A DNA stretch of 64,000 nucleotides, taken from the NCBI GenBank assembly GCA_019694955.1, contig JAIBAX010000003.1, forward strand, positions 1-64,000, given 5' to 3'. The position numbers and the translations under genes are program-made. The notes below the pieces were generated by a model that saw nothing but the letters and a program-made list of their open reading frames with translations, was not told the DNA's origin and ran no database searches. Positions 27,073 to 36,257 of the stretch are shown piece by piece (the first letter of the stretch is position 1; every line of letters begins with the position of its first letter). The DNA comes from Chitinophagales bacterium. Its GTDB lineage: Bacteria; Bacteroidota; Bacteroidia; Chitinophagales; JADIYW01.

Positions 27073-27102
27073 TTGCAAGAATTGCTGAATCTAGTATATT
27101 TG
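27073..27102 (+). promoter_or_regulatory. Promoter of the retron RNA
   Basis: TTG (27073-27075), 19-base spacer, TATATTTG (27095-27102): an excellent match to the Bacteroidota TTTG/TTG-N17-23-TAnnTTTG promoter. It predicts a transcript start near 27108, exactly where the a1 arm of the retron RNA begins. Confidence 0.65.
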
Positions 27103-27107
27103 CATTT

Positions 27108-27315
27108 GACATTACCTTGCTTTTCTGAATAAGAAATGATGATGTTTCGTCATCGGTGTAAGATTGTAAATCATACTACACTACCTACTATCTTTATGGT
27201 GAGAATAGGTACTATACGTGCCTTTTCAGACCATTTTCCATGAAATTAAAGGCACGTATAGTACCTATTCTCTGGAGTTGATAGATGTAGTCCTAAGAAG
27301 ATACGAAGGCATGTC
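27108..27315 (+). ncRNA. Retron msr-msd non-coding RNA
   Basis: A structured RNA upstream of the reverse transcriptase. Terminal a1/a2 pairing: GACAT (27108-27112), CCTT (27115-27118) and TTTCT (27122-27126) pair with ATGTC (27311-27315), AAGG (27306-27309) and AGAAG (27296-27300). msr hairpin: GATGATG-TTT-CGTCATC (27138-27154). msd: a perfect 25-bp stem, 27201-27225 with 27248-27272, 22-base loop, extended below by CTATC/GATAG and ACTACA/TGTAGT with bulges. This layout (a1, msr hairpin, long msd stem, a2, RT gene) is the standard retron plan. The exact branching G and msr/msd boundary cannot be fixed by eye. Confidence 0.8.
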
Positions 27316-27317
27316 AC

Positions 27318-27352
27318 AAGGCTCTATGTTTAAAAAATATAGGGCCTTTTTT
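27318..27352 (+). terminator. Terminator hairpin between retron RNA and RT gene
   Basis: AAGGCTCTAT (27318-27327) pairs with ATAGGGCCTT (27339-27348; one G-U), followed by T-run 27347-27352. Lies 20 bases before the RT ATG. It could set a high RNA-to-protein ratio by partial termination. Confidence 0.7.
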
Positions 27353-27371
27353 AATTAAAAAAACAAATAAA

Positions 27372-28883
27372 ATGTCGAAGGTATTAAGCAGACAAGAGAT
27401 TTATGATAGGATCAGAAACTCCTCGAAAGATTACTATATCCTTGAAGAAATGAAGAGATTGGGATTTTGGAAAGAATCATCTGTTCCAACTGTTGCAGAA
27501 TCTTTGATCCAGCGAGAAGCGCTCTTGAATAAAGAATTACAAGAACTTATCGCAAAAGACAAAAAGTATCAAAACCAAGAACTGATGCTCAGAGAGATGC
27601 GTAAAAAACGCATGAAAGAAGCCAAGGAAAAAAGAGAAGAAACCAAACAAAAAAATGAACGGGCGCGTATTGAGAGAAGTGAAAAATGGAAGAAAATCCA
27701 TGCTGCTCAAATTATTTACTTAGGTGATGATTATTCAGCCGGGTTAAATAACTCTGCTCCAATAAATTCGATTAACGCTTTACTGCCGACATTTAGTGAT
27801 GTTCAGGATTTGGCTGCAAAAATGGGTATTGATTTGTCTACATTAAGATTCTTAAGCTTTCATCGTAAAGTATCAAAGAATTGCCATTACCATAGTTATG
27901 AGATCAAAAAAAAATCCGGTGGTACAAGAAACATCTCAGTTCCGAAGGGAAAATTGAAGAAAGCGCAACATTGGGTGTTGCAAAACATCCTCAATAAAAT
28001 AGAAATAAACGATAGTGCTCATGGATTCATCAAAGGAAAGTCTATCGTTACCAATGCTCAGCAACATGTAAATAAAGCTGTTATCATTAACCTTGACCTA
28101 AAAGATTTCTTTCCCACCATCCATTATAAAAGGGTGAAAGGGTTGTTTATAAAATTAGGTTATCCAGAACAATTAGCGATTATTTTCAGTCTTCTTTGCA
28201 CACATGCACATACTGAAGAGGTATTTTTAGATGGCATTAGGTATTATGTTCAGAACGGAGAAAGATTTCTACCGCAAGGTTCTCCGGCAAGCCCGGCTAT
28301 CAGCAATTTAATTTGTTATAAGTTGGACAAAAGGTTAGATGGTTTAGCAAAAAAATATGGCGCTGTATACTCCAGATATGCTGACGACATCACTTTCTCA
28401 TTAGACGACAACGAAAACATCTCAAAACTTCTTTTTTATGCACATAAAATTATTGAAGGGGAGGATCTCCAGATCAACAAAGCAAAGACCCATATCATGC
28501 GAAAAAATGCGCAGCAAAAGGTAACAGGCATTGTGGTCAACCAACAGCCAACAGTAGAAAGGAGAATTCTTAGAAAGTTTAGGGCTTTACTGCATAATAT
28601 CCTAAAAAATGGTTGGCAAGAACAAAAGTGGGGAAACGGTAGTAATCTTTTACACAGTATTGAAGGATATATCAACTATATCCACATGGTTCATCCAACG
28701 AAGGCTCAAAGCTACAGGGTTTCTCTAAAAACAATCCTAGAAAAACATGGCACACCGGAAATTAAGGTGAACATTCCTATAAACATTGTTCCACCTCCTC
28801 AAATTGCCTCAACAGAAGAAGATCCAAAAGACAGTGCACCAGAACAGAAAAAAGAAGAAACGGATTGGTGGAATTTATTCTAA
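27372..28883 (+). CDS. Retron reverse transcriptase with N-terminal extension
   Basis: 503 residues. RT core at about 155-455: retron signature NAQQH (228-232, the NAxxH motif), catalytic motif A LDLKDFFP (241-248), PQGSPASP (301-308), catalytic YADD (336-339) and the retron VTG motif (384-386). Residues 1-125 are an extension rich in Lys/Glu (about 45-108 likely coiled coil) not found in compact retron RTs. The C-terminal tail (~470-503) is acidic and proline-rich, ending DWWNLF. It reverse-transcribes the msd of the adjacent RNA to make msDNA. Two accessory genes follow with gaps of 9 and 3 bases, so one operon. Confidence 0.93.
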   Translation: MSKVLSRQEIYDRIRNSSKDYYILEEMKRLGFWKESSVPTVAESLIQREALLNKELQELIAKDKKYQNQELMLREMRKKRMKEAKEKREETKQKNERARIERSEKWKKIHAAQIIYLGDDYSAGLNNSAPINSINALLPTFSDVQDLAAKMGIDLSTLRFLSFHRKVSKNCHYHSYEIKKKSGGTRNISVPKGKLKKAQHWVLQNILNKIEINDSAHGFIKGKSIVTNAQQHVNKAVIINLDLKDFFPTIHYKRVKGLFIKLGYPEQLAIIFSLLCTHAHTEEVFLDGIRYYVQNGERFLPQGSPASPAISNLICYKLDKRLDGLAKKYGAVYSRYADDITFSLDDNENISKLLFYAHKIIEGEDLQINKAKTHIMRKNAQQKVTGIVVNQQPTVERRILRKFRALLHNILKNGWQEQKWGNGSNLLHSIEGYINYIHMVHPTKAQSYRVSLKTILEKHGTPEIKVNIPINIVPPPQIASTEEDPKDSAPEQKKEETDWWNLF

Positions 28884-28892
28884 TATGATATT

Positions 28893-31800
28893 ATGAAAAT
28901 TATTAAGCAGGTAAAACTATTTTATTTTGAAGGCAACTCTGACAAGGTCTATGAAATTGACTTATGTGAAGTTGGTCAGGATAAGTTTGTAGTCAACTTC
29001 AGATATGGTCGAAGAGGAAGTACGCTTAAAGAAGGTACTAAAACAAGTGCATTTGTTGACAGGAACAAAGCTGAAAGTATCTTCAGTGATTTAGAAAAGG
29101 AAAAACGTCAAAAAGGTTATCAGTCAGAAGTGGAGGTTTTTGTAGAATTACCGACATTAGATAAATTAGATAACAAAACGATTAAATGGACCATTTTAAA
29201 GAGATTGGAAGATGCCACACAACATACACAATCCTTTAAGACGCAATGGAAAACGTCTCGTGTTATATGGAAAGCTGCCGATCTTAATATAGTTGAGGCG
29301 ATTCCCTTTATTCTAAAATTAGCAACTAAGGGGGATGAAATGCAGTTATATGCCTCAATGTATGCCTTTAAAGTACTGCATGCAACTGAGGCTATCGGTC
29401 TTCTACTGAGTATTGCTGAGAGCAAGCGACATAAATCTTATATACAAAATCTCGCTTTAGAATCGCTTCTCACTATTGGAGATGAAAATATCGTTTTAAA
29501 TACCCTTTCTCTTATACTTGATTTACAATCAAAAGAAATTAAATACTTTATCGATACAGAACAGGATGAACTGTTAAAGGGCCATCTTTTTGATAAAATA
29601 CGGAAAGAAGAAGCTATAGAAACGCTCGATAAATTATACCTCATTTCTAAGGCTTACCCTTCTTTACACCCCATTTTAATGGATATTGTGGCACAATTGC
29701 CTTTAAAACCACCTTACTTTAAGCCCATAAGAGCTTTATATAAATTATCGAAATTCAGAAATGACAACAAAATGCTGTCATTGATTGCTTATCGTATTGA
29801 GAAAACACCCTATTTCTACCAAAGAAAAGTTAGCTTGAGACCGGATGCTGAATCAAACAGCCAATATATATTTCCACTCCAACAATATATTGATATTAGG
29901 AAAGAACTAAAAAGCAATGATAGCAGGATAGCTTTTTCTAATTACACAAAATTATACTTCCAAAGTAATTGCATTCAACACCTAAACAATTTAGGAAAAA
30001 GCAACGATGCAAAAGAATATCTCAATTTTGCTGTCAATGTACTTCTACAATATAAAGAAACAGATTTTAAACCTGCATTCCGCAAACCTATCAGTAATTA
30101 TGGAAGTTATGATTTTAAAAAGCGAACATATTACTTTACAGTAATTGATTATCCTGACTGTTATGACTCGTACTTGTTAACGACCATATTATATGGTAAT
30201 GATAAAAAAAGACAGCTGAATAATCAACTGCATTTTTATATCGCTAAGAATGATTATGAAAGTAATGAGTTTTATTACAGACCTGAAACCTGTACTTTAA
30301 TTGAAAGAAAAGAAAAGACACAATCCTCAAAAGTAGAAACGCCAACCGTACTTTCTTATTTAACCAATACTTTTAAAGGACTCTTCTCCAAAAAAGAAAC
30401 CGCAGAACCAGCATCGCAACCTGTCACTAATGTTCCTGCTCCTGAAAATCAAAGACCTGAGGTTTTCTCCCATTTTTGGGATCAATATCCTGAGTCATAT
30501 ATTCAGCTTTTAATGCAAGCTAACATGTCCCTAGTACTCCGTTTTGCATTTGACAACCTTCGCAAACATGTACAATATGGCTCTGTAATGGAGAAGATAG
30601 ATGCAACTGGAATCTTGAAACTACTGTATCGCGACAATAATATTCCGCAGGAGTTTGGTTTCGAAATTATCCTTAATCAGGAACAGAAACTGCTATCCGA
30701 TGACATTTTTATTGCTAAAACGTTCTATTCTGACCATAAAAAAACCCGAGAATGGGCAAAAAAAGCGATTACAAACAATTTTAACACTTATAGCAAAAAT
30801 GCGGATTTCATGGTGTTGTTGCTCTTATGTCCAACTGAAGAAGAGAAAGAATACATTTCTAGTTTACTACACTCAGCGCACATTCTACCAACTGAAAAAC
30901 AAGTCATCGTTGAAAAAACAATTATCGAATTACTGGCAAAAGAAAACAATGCCAGCAATAATTTCGTGGCAGAATTGGCTACTCAAAGATTGATGAACAT
31001 CGCTCCGGAAACGTTGAAAGAACTTAGTTGGGAAATGATTGCACAACTATTGGCAAGCCCACTAGAAAACAACACCCTACTGGCAAGTGAAATTATTCTT
31101 ACTAAGTCTGAAGCTATTCCTTCGCAAGAAATTCCATTTTCATTAATTGAGCGCTTACTGAAAAATGGGCATCCTATTATCAGACAAAACGGAATTAGCT
31201 TGCTGAACAAGTATTCAGAAAACACCCTTCATTTGGAATTAAAAAACATTCTTAATAACTACAAAAGTCATTATATTGAAGTAATAGAAGCCATTAACTG
31301 CGTAACCCAAAAAGTAGTTGCCTTTGAATCTAATGGCGAGTTAATTACAGAAAGTTTGGTTTATGCGCTCATAAGAAAAGAAAATTTTGAAGGAGCCCAC
31401 AGTCTATTTAAAACCTACCTTACAGAGCAATATGCTAGATTATTACCTCAAATTCCAACGAAACTCGTCATTAAACTTCTATTCTCATCTACAAAAGAAG
31501 GTTCGCTCACAGGATATGAGTTATTAAAAGGGATTACAGATGATGCTTCGTTTACTATCAAACAGGTAATAGCGCTCTCTAATCATGAAATGCTTGCTGT
31601 TCGGCAATGGAGTTGGAATTTCTTTAAAAACAATGTCGCCAGAATACGATTAGAGCGTGAAGTAGCATTTAATATACTCGACTCCGATTGGGATGATACA
31701 AGAGAATTTGCATTCCATTTCTTCAATACAGCATTCAATGAATACGACTGGGATGTCGTTACCTTGGTAAGTTTAGTCGACTCGATTCGCTCGGATGTCG

Positions 31801-32204
31801 AGCGATTCGGAAGGAATCTTATTACACAATTTTTCAAACCTGAGCATGGGTTGGAATATTTAACAAAACTAAGTGAGCATCCGAGTATTAATGTACAGTT
31901 ATTTGTAACAAACTACTTAGAAGAATTTGCGCAAGACAATCCGGAGAAATTGCAAGAACTGGAATTTTATATCCGTTCGGTTCTAGGAAAGGTGAATAAA
32001 GCCCGTATTGCCAAAAAAAGGATATTTGCTTTTCTGGAAAGAGAAAGCAAAAAATCTGAAAAATTGGCCACTATCATTGCCGGAATTTTAGATGACGTCT
32101 CTGCAATATCCGCAATAAGAGATAAGGCACGATGTATACAAATTCTTACTGGAATTCAACGGCTTTATCCAAATATTTCCTCACATTTAATCTTAACCAA
32201 TTAA
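28893..32204 (+). CDS. Retron accessory protein: WGR domain plus HEAT/ARM repeats
   Basis: 1103 residues. N-terminal WGR domain (~1-85: KLFYFEGNSDKVYEIDL ... VNFRYGRRGST ... VDRNKAESIFSDLEKEK), a nucleic-acid-associated module. The remainder is helical repeat (HEAT/ARM-like) throughout, e.g. AIPFILKLATKGDEMQLYASMYAFKVLHATEAIGLLLSI-type helix pairs, with a low-complexity insert near 490-520. No catalytic motif seen. Lies between RT and the SWIM protein with almost no spacing. In retrons such proteins act as effector or effector partner held inactive by RT-msDNA; its exact role is not known to me. Confidence 0.85.
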   Translation: MKIIKQVKLFYFEGNSDKVYEIDLCEVGQDKFVVNFRYGRRGSTLKEGTKTSAFVDRNKAESIFSDLEKEKRQKGYQSEVEVFVELPTLDKLDNKTIKWTILKRLEDATQHTQSFKTQWKTSRVIWKAADLNIVEAIPFILKLATKGDEMQLYASMYAFKVLHATEAIGLLLSIAESKRHKSYIQNLALESLLTIGDENIVLNTLSLILDLQSKEIKYFIDTEQDELLKGHLFDKIRKEEAIETLDKLYLISKAYPSLHPILMDIVAQLPLKPPYFKPIRALYKLSKFRNDNKMLSLIAYRIEKTPYFYQRKVSLRPDAESNSQYIFPLQQYIDIRKELKSNDSRIAFSNYTKLYFQSNCIQHLNNLGKSNDAKEYLNFAVNVLLQYKETDFKPAFRKPISNYGSYDFKKRTYYFTVIDYPDCYDSYLLTTILYGNDKKRQLNNQLHFYIAKNDYESNEFYYRPETCTLIERKEKTQSSKVETPTVLSYLTNTFKGLFSKKETAEPASQPVTNVPAPENQRPEVFSHFWDQYPESYIQLLMQANMSLVLRFAFDNLRKHVQYGSVMEKIDATGILKLLYRDNNIPQEFGFEIILNQEQKLLSDDIFIAKTFYSDHKKTREWAKKAITNNFNTYSKNADFMVLLLLCPTEEEKEYISSLLHSAHILPTEKQVIVEKTIIELLAKENNASNNFVAELATQRLMNIAPETLKELSWEMIAQLLASPLENNTLLASEIILTKSEAIPSQEIPFSLIERLLKNGHPIIRQNGISLLNKYSENTLHLELKNILNNYKSHYIEVIEAINCVTQKVVAFESNGELITESLVYALIRKENFEGAHSLFKTYLTEQYARLLPQIPTKLVIKLLFSSTKEGSLTGYELLKGITDDASFTIKQVIALSNHEMLAVRQWSWNFFKNNVARIRLEREVAFNILDSDWDDTREFAFHFFNTAFNEYDWDVVTLVSLVDSIRSDVERFGRNLITQFFKPEHGLEYLTKLSEHPSINVQLFVTNYLEEFAQDNPEKLQELEFYIRSVLGKVNKARIAKKRIFAFLERESKKSEKLATIIAGILDDVSAISAIRDKARCIQILTGIQRLYPNISSHLILTN

Positions 32205-32207
32205 ACT

Positions 32208-33857
32208 ATGGAATTCTCGTACCTATTTAATAAGCATACACATATAGAAAATACTTCTTCCGGCACTGTCATGGATTTTGCTCCGGACTTACAAAGAGAT
32301 CCGACTTTTTTTGTTGGAAATCTTAATAAAAAATTGCCTTTTCGGGAAGCTATCTCTGCCTTGCATGATGTAGTAGTTTCTGACTTGAGATTCAAACCCA
32401 AAGACAGAACTGCCTATAAACAATGGTTGGAAGAACAAGAGAAGCTTTGGCTCGGCGATTTTATGGCTTCTTACCAGATAGAAGAAATAAAAGCAAGAAT
32501 TGCTGGCATAAAACAAGAACTTAGTCAAATATACAATGAAAAGTATAAGGTTTCCGCTCCATTTAATCAGGCAAAAAAAGCTTATTTTGATTATTTATAT
32601 AAACATGATAGAGATGCGTGGTTTGTATTAGATCCTGTTATAACAGTACATCCTGACGAAGTATTTTTTGAGTGCTTAAGTATAGACGAATCTACTTATG
32701 GTAAGTTAAGTTGCAATTATAATGTCTTCAATGGTATTGACGATTTTAAATGCGGCACCACAAATATTGATTATTCTACAGATTTATATAATGAATTCCA
32801 GAAAATCAGGGGCTATAAAGACACCGTCTTTAAGATTGACCCAAGTGGTTTTGAGGTACAAACTACCGATGAAAACACTTATAAGGAAACAAAAATTGAC
32901 CTTCCCGACTCTTGGGTAAGGGGTTTTCTTCAGGTAAGTACTGCTATGACTTTGCCTTCGATAGCGTTTCATCTCCATCCAATGGATATTTTTACCCTTT
33001 GTCAGTTTTTGAGGCGATTTAAAGAAAAGAAAGGCCCTCGTGCATTGCGGTACATTTTAGAACCCGGCAAACCAATACAAGCTGTATTTGAACCATGGTT
33101 TGAAACAATTACCTTTCATCGTTCCATCTATCAAGGACCACACAGCAAAACTATCAGGGTATGGGGAAGACGGAGGTTGTTAATTTTGGAACGACTAATA
33201 CCCATTGCTAAATCCTTTAAAGTTACGCTTCTGGGGAATGGGCTTCCCTCCTATTATGTCGCTGACCTTGGTGATATGACATTTACGTTAGGACTTTCTG
33301 GTTGGACAGCCAACGATTGGAGTACGGCAGGCAATTTCGATTTAATGGCTGCACGTGGAGAGGTCGATATTGCCACCCAGCAGAAAATATTCCATGCCTT
33401 AAAAGAAACTTGGTTTGCTACTCCACAACAATTATCAGAAAAATTAGGCATTCACACATCTGTTGTTTCCTCTGCCATGACGGCTTATACGCAAGCAGGA
33501 AGGGTAATTTATGACCTACATAAAGGCGTTTATAGGGTCAGAGAGTTGACGCAGGAACCATTAGATATAACACAACTGCGTTTCTCAAGTCCACAAGAAG
33601 AAAAAGCCCATCAACTTCTTCAGGACAAAAAAATACGCATTTCGCATAAAATATTGAACGATAAGTTAGTCATTGAGGGCGTTATGCAAGACAATAAGGC
33701 TAGTCTTAAAGCGTCTGCAGAAGTAGATAAGGATGGAAGATTAACCGATGGGAAGTGTATCTGCAATTTTTACATTAACAACCAACTAAAGAAAGGACCT
33801 TGTGAGCATATTTTAGCTGCCAAGATGCTGTTCTTTAGAAATGAAAATCACTCGTAA
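32208..33857 (+). CDS. Retron accessory protein: winged-helix plus SWIM zinc finger (WHSWIM)
   Basis: 549 residues. Unassigned N-terminal ~360 residues, a winged-helix-like segment at about 395-445 (HALKETWFATPQQLSEKLGIHTSVVSSAM...AGRVIYD), and a C-terminal SWIM zinc finger with Cys517, Cys519, Cys532 and His534 (CxC-x12-CxH). SWIM fingers usually bind DNA or protein. Third gene of the retron operon (3-base gap from the HEAT protein); convergent with the EF-G gene across a shared terminator. RT + ARM/HEAT + WHSWIM is the set described for type XIII retrons. Confidence 0.87.
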   Translation: MEFSYLFNKHTHIENTSSGTVMDFAPDLQRDPTFFVGNLNKKLPFREAISALHDVVVSDLRFKPKDRTAYKQWLEEQEKLWLGDFMASYQIEEIKARIAGIKQELSQIYNEKYKVSAPFNQAKKAYFDYLYKHDRDAWFVLDPVITVHPDEVFFECLSIDESTYGKLSCNYNVFNGIDDFKCGTTNIDYSTDLYNEFQKIRGYKDTVFKIDPSGFEVQTTDENTYKETKIDLPDSWVRGFLQVSTAMTLPSIAFHLHPMDIFTLCQFLRRFKEKKGPRALRYILEPGKPIQAVFEPWFETITFHRSIYQGPHSKTIRVWGRRRLLILERLIPIAKSFKVTLLGNGLPSYYVADLGDMTFTLGLSGWTANDWSTAGNFDLMAARGEVDIATQQKIFHALKETWFATPQQLSEKLGIHTSVVSSAMTAYTQAGRVIYDLHKGVYRVRELTQEPLDITQLRFSSPQEEKAHQLLQDKKIRISHKILNDKLVIEGVMQDNKASLKASAEVDKDGRLTDGKCICNFYINNQLKKGPCEHILAAKMLFFRNENHS

Positions 33858-33880
33858 TATCGTGAATAAATCCCTAACAA

Positions 33881-33915
33881 AAAGGGTTCGCAGAAAAACG
33901 CTGCGAACCCCTTCT
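33881..33915. terminator. Bidirectional terminator between retron and EF-G gene
   Basis: GGGTTCGCAG (33884-33893) pairs with CTGCGAACCC (33901-33910), 7-base loop, A-run before and CTTCTC after. It lies between convergent stops. Confidence 0.75.
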
Positions 33916-35963
33916 CAATTAGAGACTTCTTGGAAATGTGACAATCGCATGCTAATGGTTGCCCTACCACTGGTAATAGTTCTCAAATCTGAAATATACC
34001 CGAATGTATTACTCAATGGCACCCAGGCAAGGAATATATTTCTGCCACTCTTGTAAGAAATGGACTGAATTACGCCCTTTCGCCTATTAATATCACCGCT
34101 AATAGAACCTGTATGTTCTTCTAATCCGACTATTTCTACCAACATAATGGGTTCCATCAGCACGGGCATACACAAATGCGCCATCTCTCGGAAGGCATTC
34201 CTTGCAGCTATCTCAAAATCCATGGCATGAGAATCCACTTTATGGGTGCTACCATCTTTAAGAACAATACGCATGTTTTCCAATGGATATCCACCAATGG
34301 GACCTTCCTTCATCGCTTCTTCGAAACCTTTTTTCACATATGAAATAAACTCCTTAGGAATAACACCACCATGAACATCATCGACAAAATCTAACCCTTC
34401 AAGGCCATCTTCAGCCGGTCCAATTGTGAATACAATCTCTGCAAATTGACCACTGCCGCTATTCTGCTTTACGAAGCGCTCTTTCCATTCTAAAGTCTTA
34501 ATAAACTTCTCTTTGTAGAACACCTTTGGCTTTCCGGTAATTACTTCCAACCCATGATTGATCAGCATCCTTTCGATGGTTACTTCCAGATGTAATTCTC
34601 CCATACCACTCAAAATGGTCTGTCCTGTCTGCTCATCCATTCGCATACTCAGCGATGGATCTTCCAATAAAACATTCGACAACACCTTTGCAAACAAACG
34701 TTCATCCTCAGAAGATTTCGGCTCTATGGCAAGACTCAGCACAGGAACAGGAAAAGAAATTGCTTCCAGCATTATTGGTCGCTCCATTGAACAGATGGTA
34801 TCTCCGGTACGAATATCTTTGATACCAATTAATCCTACAATATCACCTGCAACAGCATTTTGAATATCTATTGCCTTATTGGATCTGATTTGAAGAATTC
34901 TGCTGATGCGCACCCGTTCTCTGGTTCGAGGTAAAAAGACGGTATCTCCACACGCTATCCGACCGGAGTAAACCCTTACCATCGACAATTTGCCCATATA
35001 TTTATCTGTAACAATCTTAAAGGCTAGTGCAGAGAAATGCTCATCTGCTTCACGCCGCAACTTAACTGTTTCTTCTGTTTCCGGGACAATGCCTTCAACA
35101 TCCGGTCGATCATTTGGGGCAGGAAGGAACTTAGCAATGGCATCTATTAATGGTTGTACTGCTTTGTTTCTGTATGCAGCACCGCATAAAATAGGCGTCA
35201 GACTACCATTAAGAGTAGTCCTCCGTATAGCAGCTACGATATCTGCGTTTCCCAACAATTGGCCTTCAGTGAAATATCGCTCAAAGAATACCTCATCGTG
35301 TTCTGCCAATGTTTCCAATAAAGCATTTCTATACTCAAGAACCATCGGCAACATCGCATCCGGGATAGGTCGTGTTAGCCATGTATCTCCCGTCTCGTCT
35401 TCCCAATACAATGCTTCTTCTTCAATCAAATCTATCATTCCACAGAAATTGTCTTCCGCACCAATCGGTATTTGTAACACCAGCGGCGTTGCAGATAGCT
35501 GCGATCTTATTTCTTCTACAATAGCAAAGAAGTCAGCGCCTTGTCTATCCATTTTATTGATGAAACATAAACGGGGAATATCGTACTTTACTGCCTGAAA
35601 CCATACCTGTTCTGTCTGCGGTTGTACTCCGGAGGTGGCACATAACAGGGCAACTACCCCATCTAAAACACGCAGCGACCTTTCCACTTCAACCATAAAA
35701 TCAATATGTCCCGGTGTATCTATGATATTGATGGGGTACATTTCACCATCTACAGTCCATTTCGTTGAAATGGCAGCAGATGAAATGGTAATGCCTTTTT
35801 GTCTTTCAATAGCATCCGTATCCATGGTAGTATTCCCATCGTCCACATTGCCAATTCGGTGGATTTGTCCGGTATAATAAAGTATGCGTTCCGTCAAAGT
35901 TGTCTTTCCGGCATCTACATGGGCAATAATTCCTATATTTCTCGTGTTGTAGTTCTTTCTCAT
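33915..35963 (-). CDS. fusA: Elongation factor G-type GTPase, stand-alone copy
   Basis: 682 residues from the ATG at 35963 (MRKNYNTRNIG; an ATG 7 codons upstream is less likely). All GTPase motifs are intact: AHVDAGKTT (G1), RQKGITI (G2), DTPGHIDF (G3), INKMD (G4). Domains II-V follow, with GMGELHLEV and the C-terminal GYPLENMRIVL ... GSISGDINRRKG. Length is that of EF-G, longer than TetM-type protection proteins. It is not next to rpsG/rpsL/tuf, so it is probably a second EF-G (EF-G2-type) rather than the housekeeping gene. It is preceded by a leader peptide and a terminator, implying induction when translation stalls. Confidence 0.88.
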   Translation of the reverse strand: MRKNYNTRNIGIIAHVDAGKTTLTERILYYTGQIHRIGNVDDGNTTMDTDAIERQKGITISSAAISTKWTVDGEMYPINIIDTPGHIDFMVEVERSLRVLDGVVALLCATSGVQPQTEQVWFQAVKYDIPRLCFINKMDRQGADFFAIVEEIRSQLSATPLVLQIPIGAEDNFCGMIDLIEEEALYWEDETGDTWLTRPIPDAMLPMVLEYRNALLETLAEHDEVFFERYFTEGQLLGNADIVAAIRRTTLNGSLTPILCGAAYRNKAVQPLIDAIAKFLPAPNDRPDVEGIVPETEETVKLRREADEHFSALAFKIVTDKYMGKLSMVRVYSGRIACGDTVFLPRTRERVRISRILQIRSNKAIDIQNAVAGDIVGLIGIKDIRTGDTICSMERPIMLEAISFPVPVLSLAIEPKSSEDERLFAKVLSNVLLEDPSLSMRMDEQTGQTILSGMGELHLEVTIERMLINHGLEVITGKPKVFYKEKFIKTLEWKERFVKQNSGSGQFAEIVFTIGPAEDGLEGLDFVDDVHGGVIPKEFISYVKKGFEEAMKEGPIGGYPLENMRIVLKDGSTHKVDSHAMDFEIAARNAFREMAHLCMPVLMEPIMLVEIVGLEEHTGSISGDINRRKGVIQSISYKSGRNIFLAWVPLSNTFGYISDLRTITSGRATISMRLSHFQEVSN

Positions 35964-36076
35964 ATTCTTATATTTTAAGATCAATAATTTTTGCGCATGG
36001 ATTCGATTCCATTATCGCTAAAGGGTTTTAATTTAATAATGTTAAAAATTGGGAGATAGGATTCCCTTAGGTAGCA

Positions 36077-36105
36077 TAAAAAAGCCCTTCCAAGAGGAAA
36101 GGCTT
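36077..36105 (-). terminator. Attenuator-type terminator upstream of EF-G gene
   Basis: Read on the minus strand, AAGCCTTTCC-tctt-GGAAGGGCTT (36096-36105 with 36082-36091) is followed by a T-run (36083-36077). It sits between the leader peptide stop (36129) and the EF-G start (35963), so it would stop EF-G transcription unless read through. Confidence 0.8.
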
Positions 36106-36128
36106 ATACTTATTATAAGATATTCTTC

Positions 36129-36188
36129 TTAGAAACGCAAAATCATACTACCAAAGAGCACTGCCCTGATAGCACCATTTATAGACAT
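36129..36188 (-). CDS. 19-residue leader peptide of the EF-G gene
   Basis: A short frame ATG(36188)-TAA encoding MSINGAIRAVLFGSMILRF. It begins ~34 bases after the predicted transcript start and ends 24 bases before the terminator stem. Its position makes it a probable ribosome-sensing leader: stalling on it would change RNA folding and allow read-through into EF-G. No experimental evidence; the regulatory role is inferred from layout. Confidence 0.6.
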   Translation of the reverse strand: MSINGAIRAVLFGSMILRF

Positions 36189-36228
36189 AATATGTTTGTT
36201 TAGATATAACATCTTCAATAATTCGGTG

Positions 36229-36257
36229 CAAAGGTAATGAAAATTTTCAAAATTCAA
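36229..36257 (-). promoter_or_regulatory. Promoter of the EF-G leader transcript
   Basis: Minus strand: TTG (36257-36255), 18-base spacer, TACCTTTG (36236-36229). The TTG is the last three bases of the palindrome CAACCTCCGAGGTTG that ends the adjacent repeat. Confidence 0.6.

Noticed and set aside
27198-27275. Simple terminator of the GH5 gene
   Set aside because: The 25-bp stem lacks a T-run and sits inside a larger a1/a2-closed structure before a retron RT, so msd is a better reading.
33915-35963. Tet(M)-type ribosomal protection protein
   Set aside because: Length and C-terminal segments fit EF-G; TetM-type proteins are ~640 residues and differ in the GTPase-region sequence.
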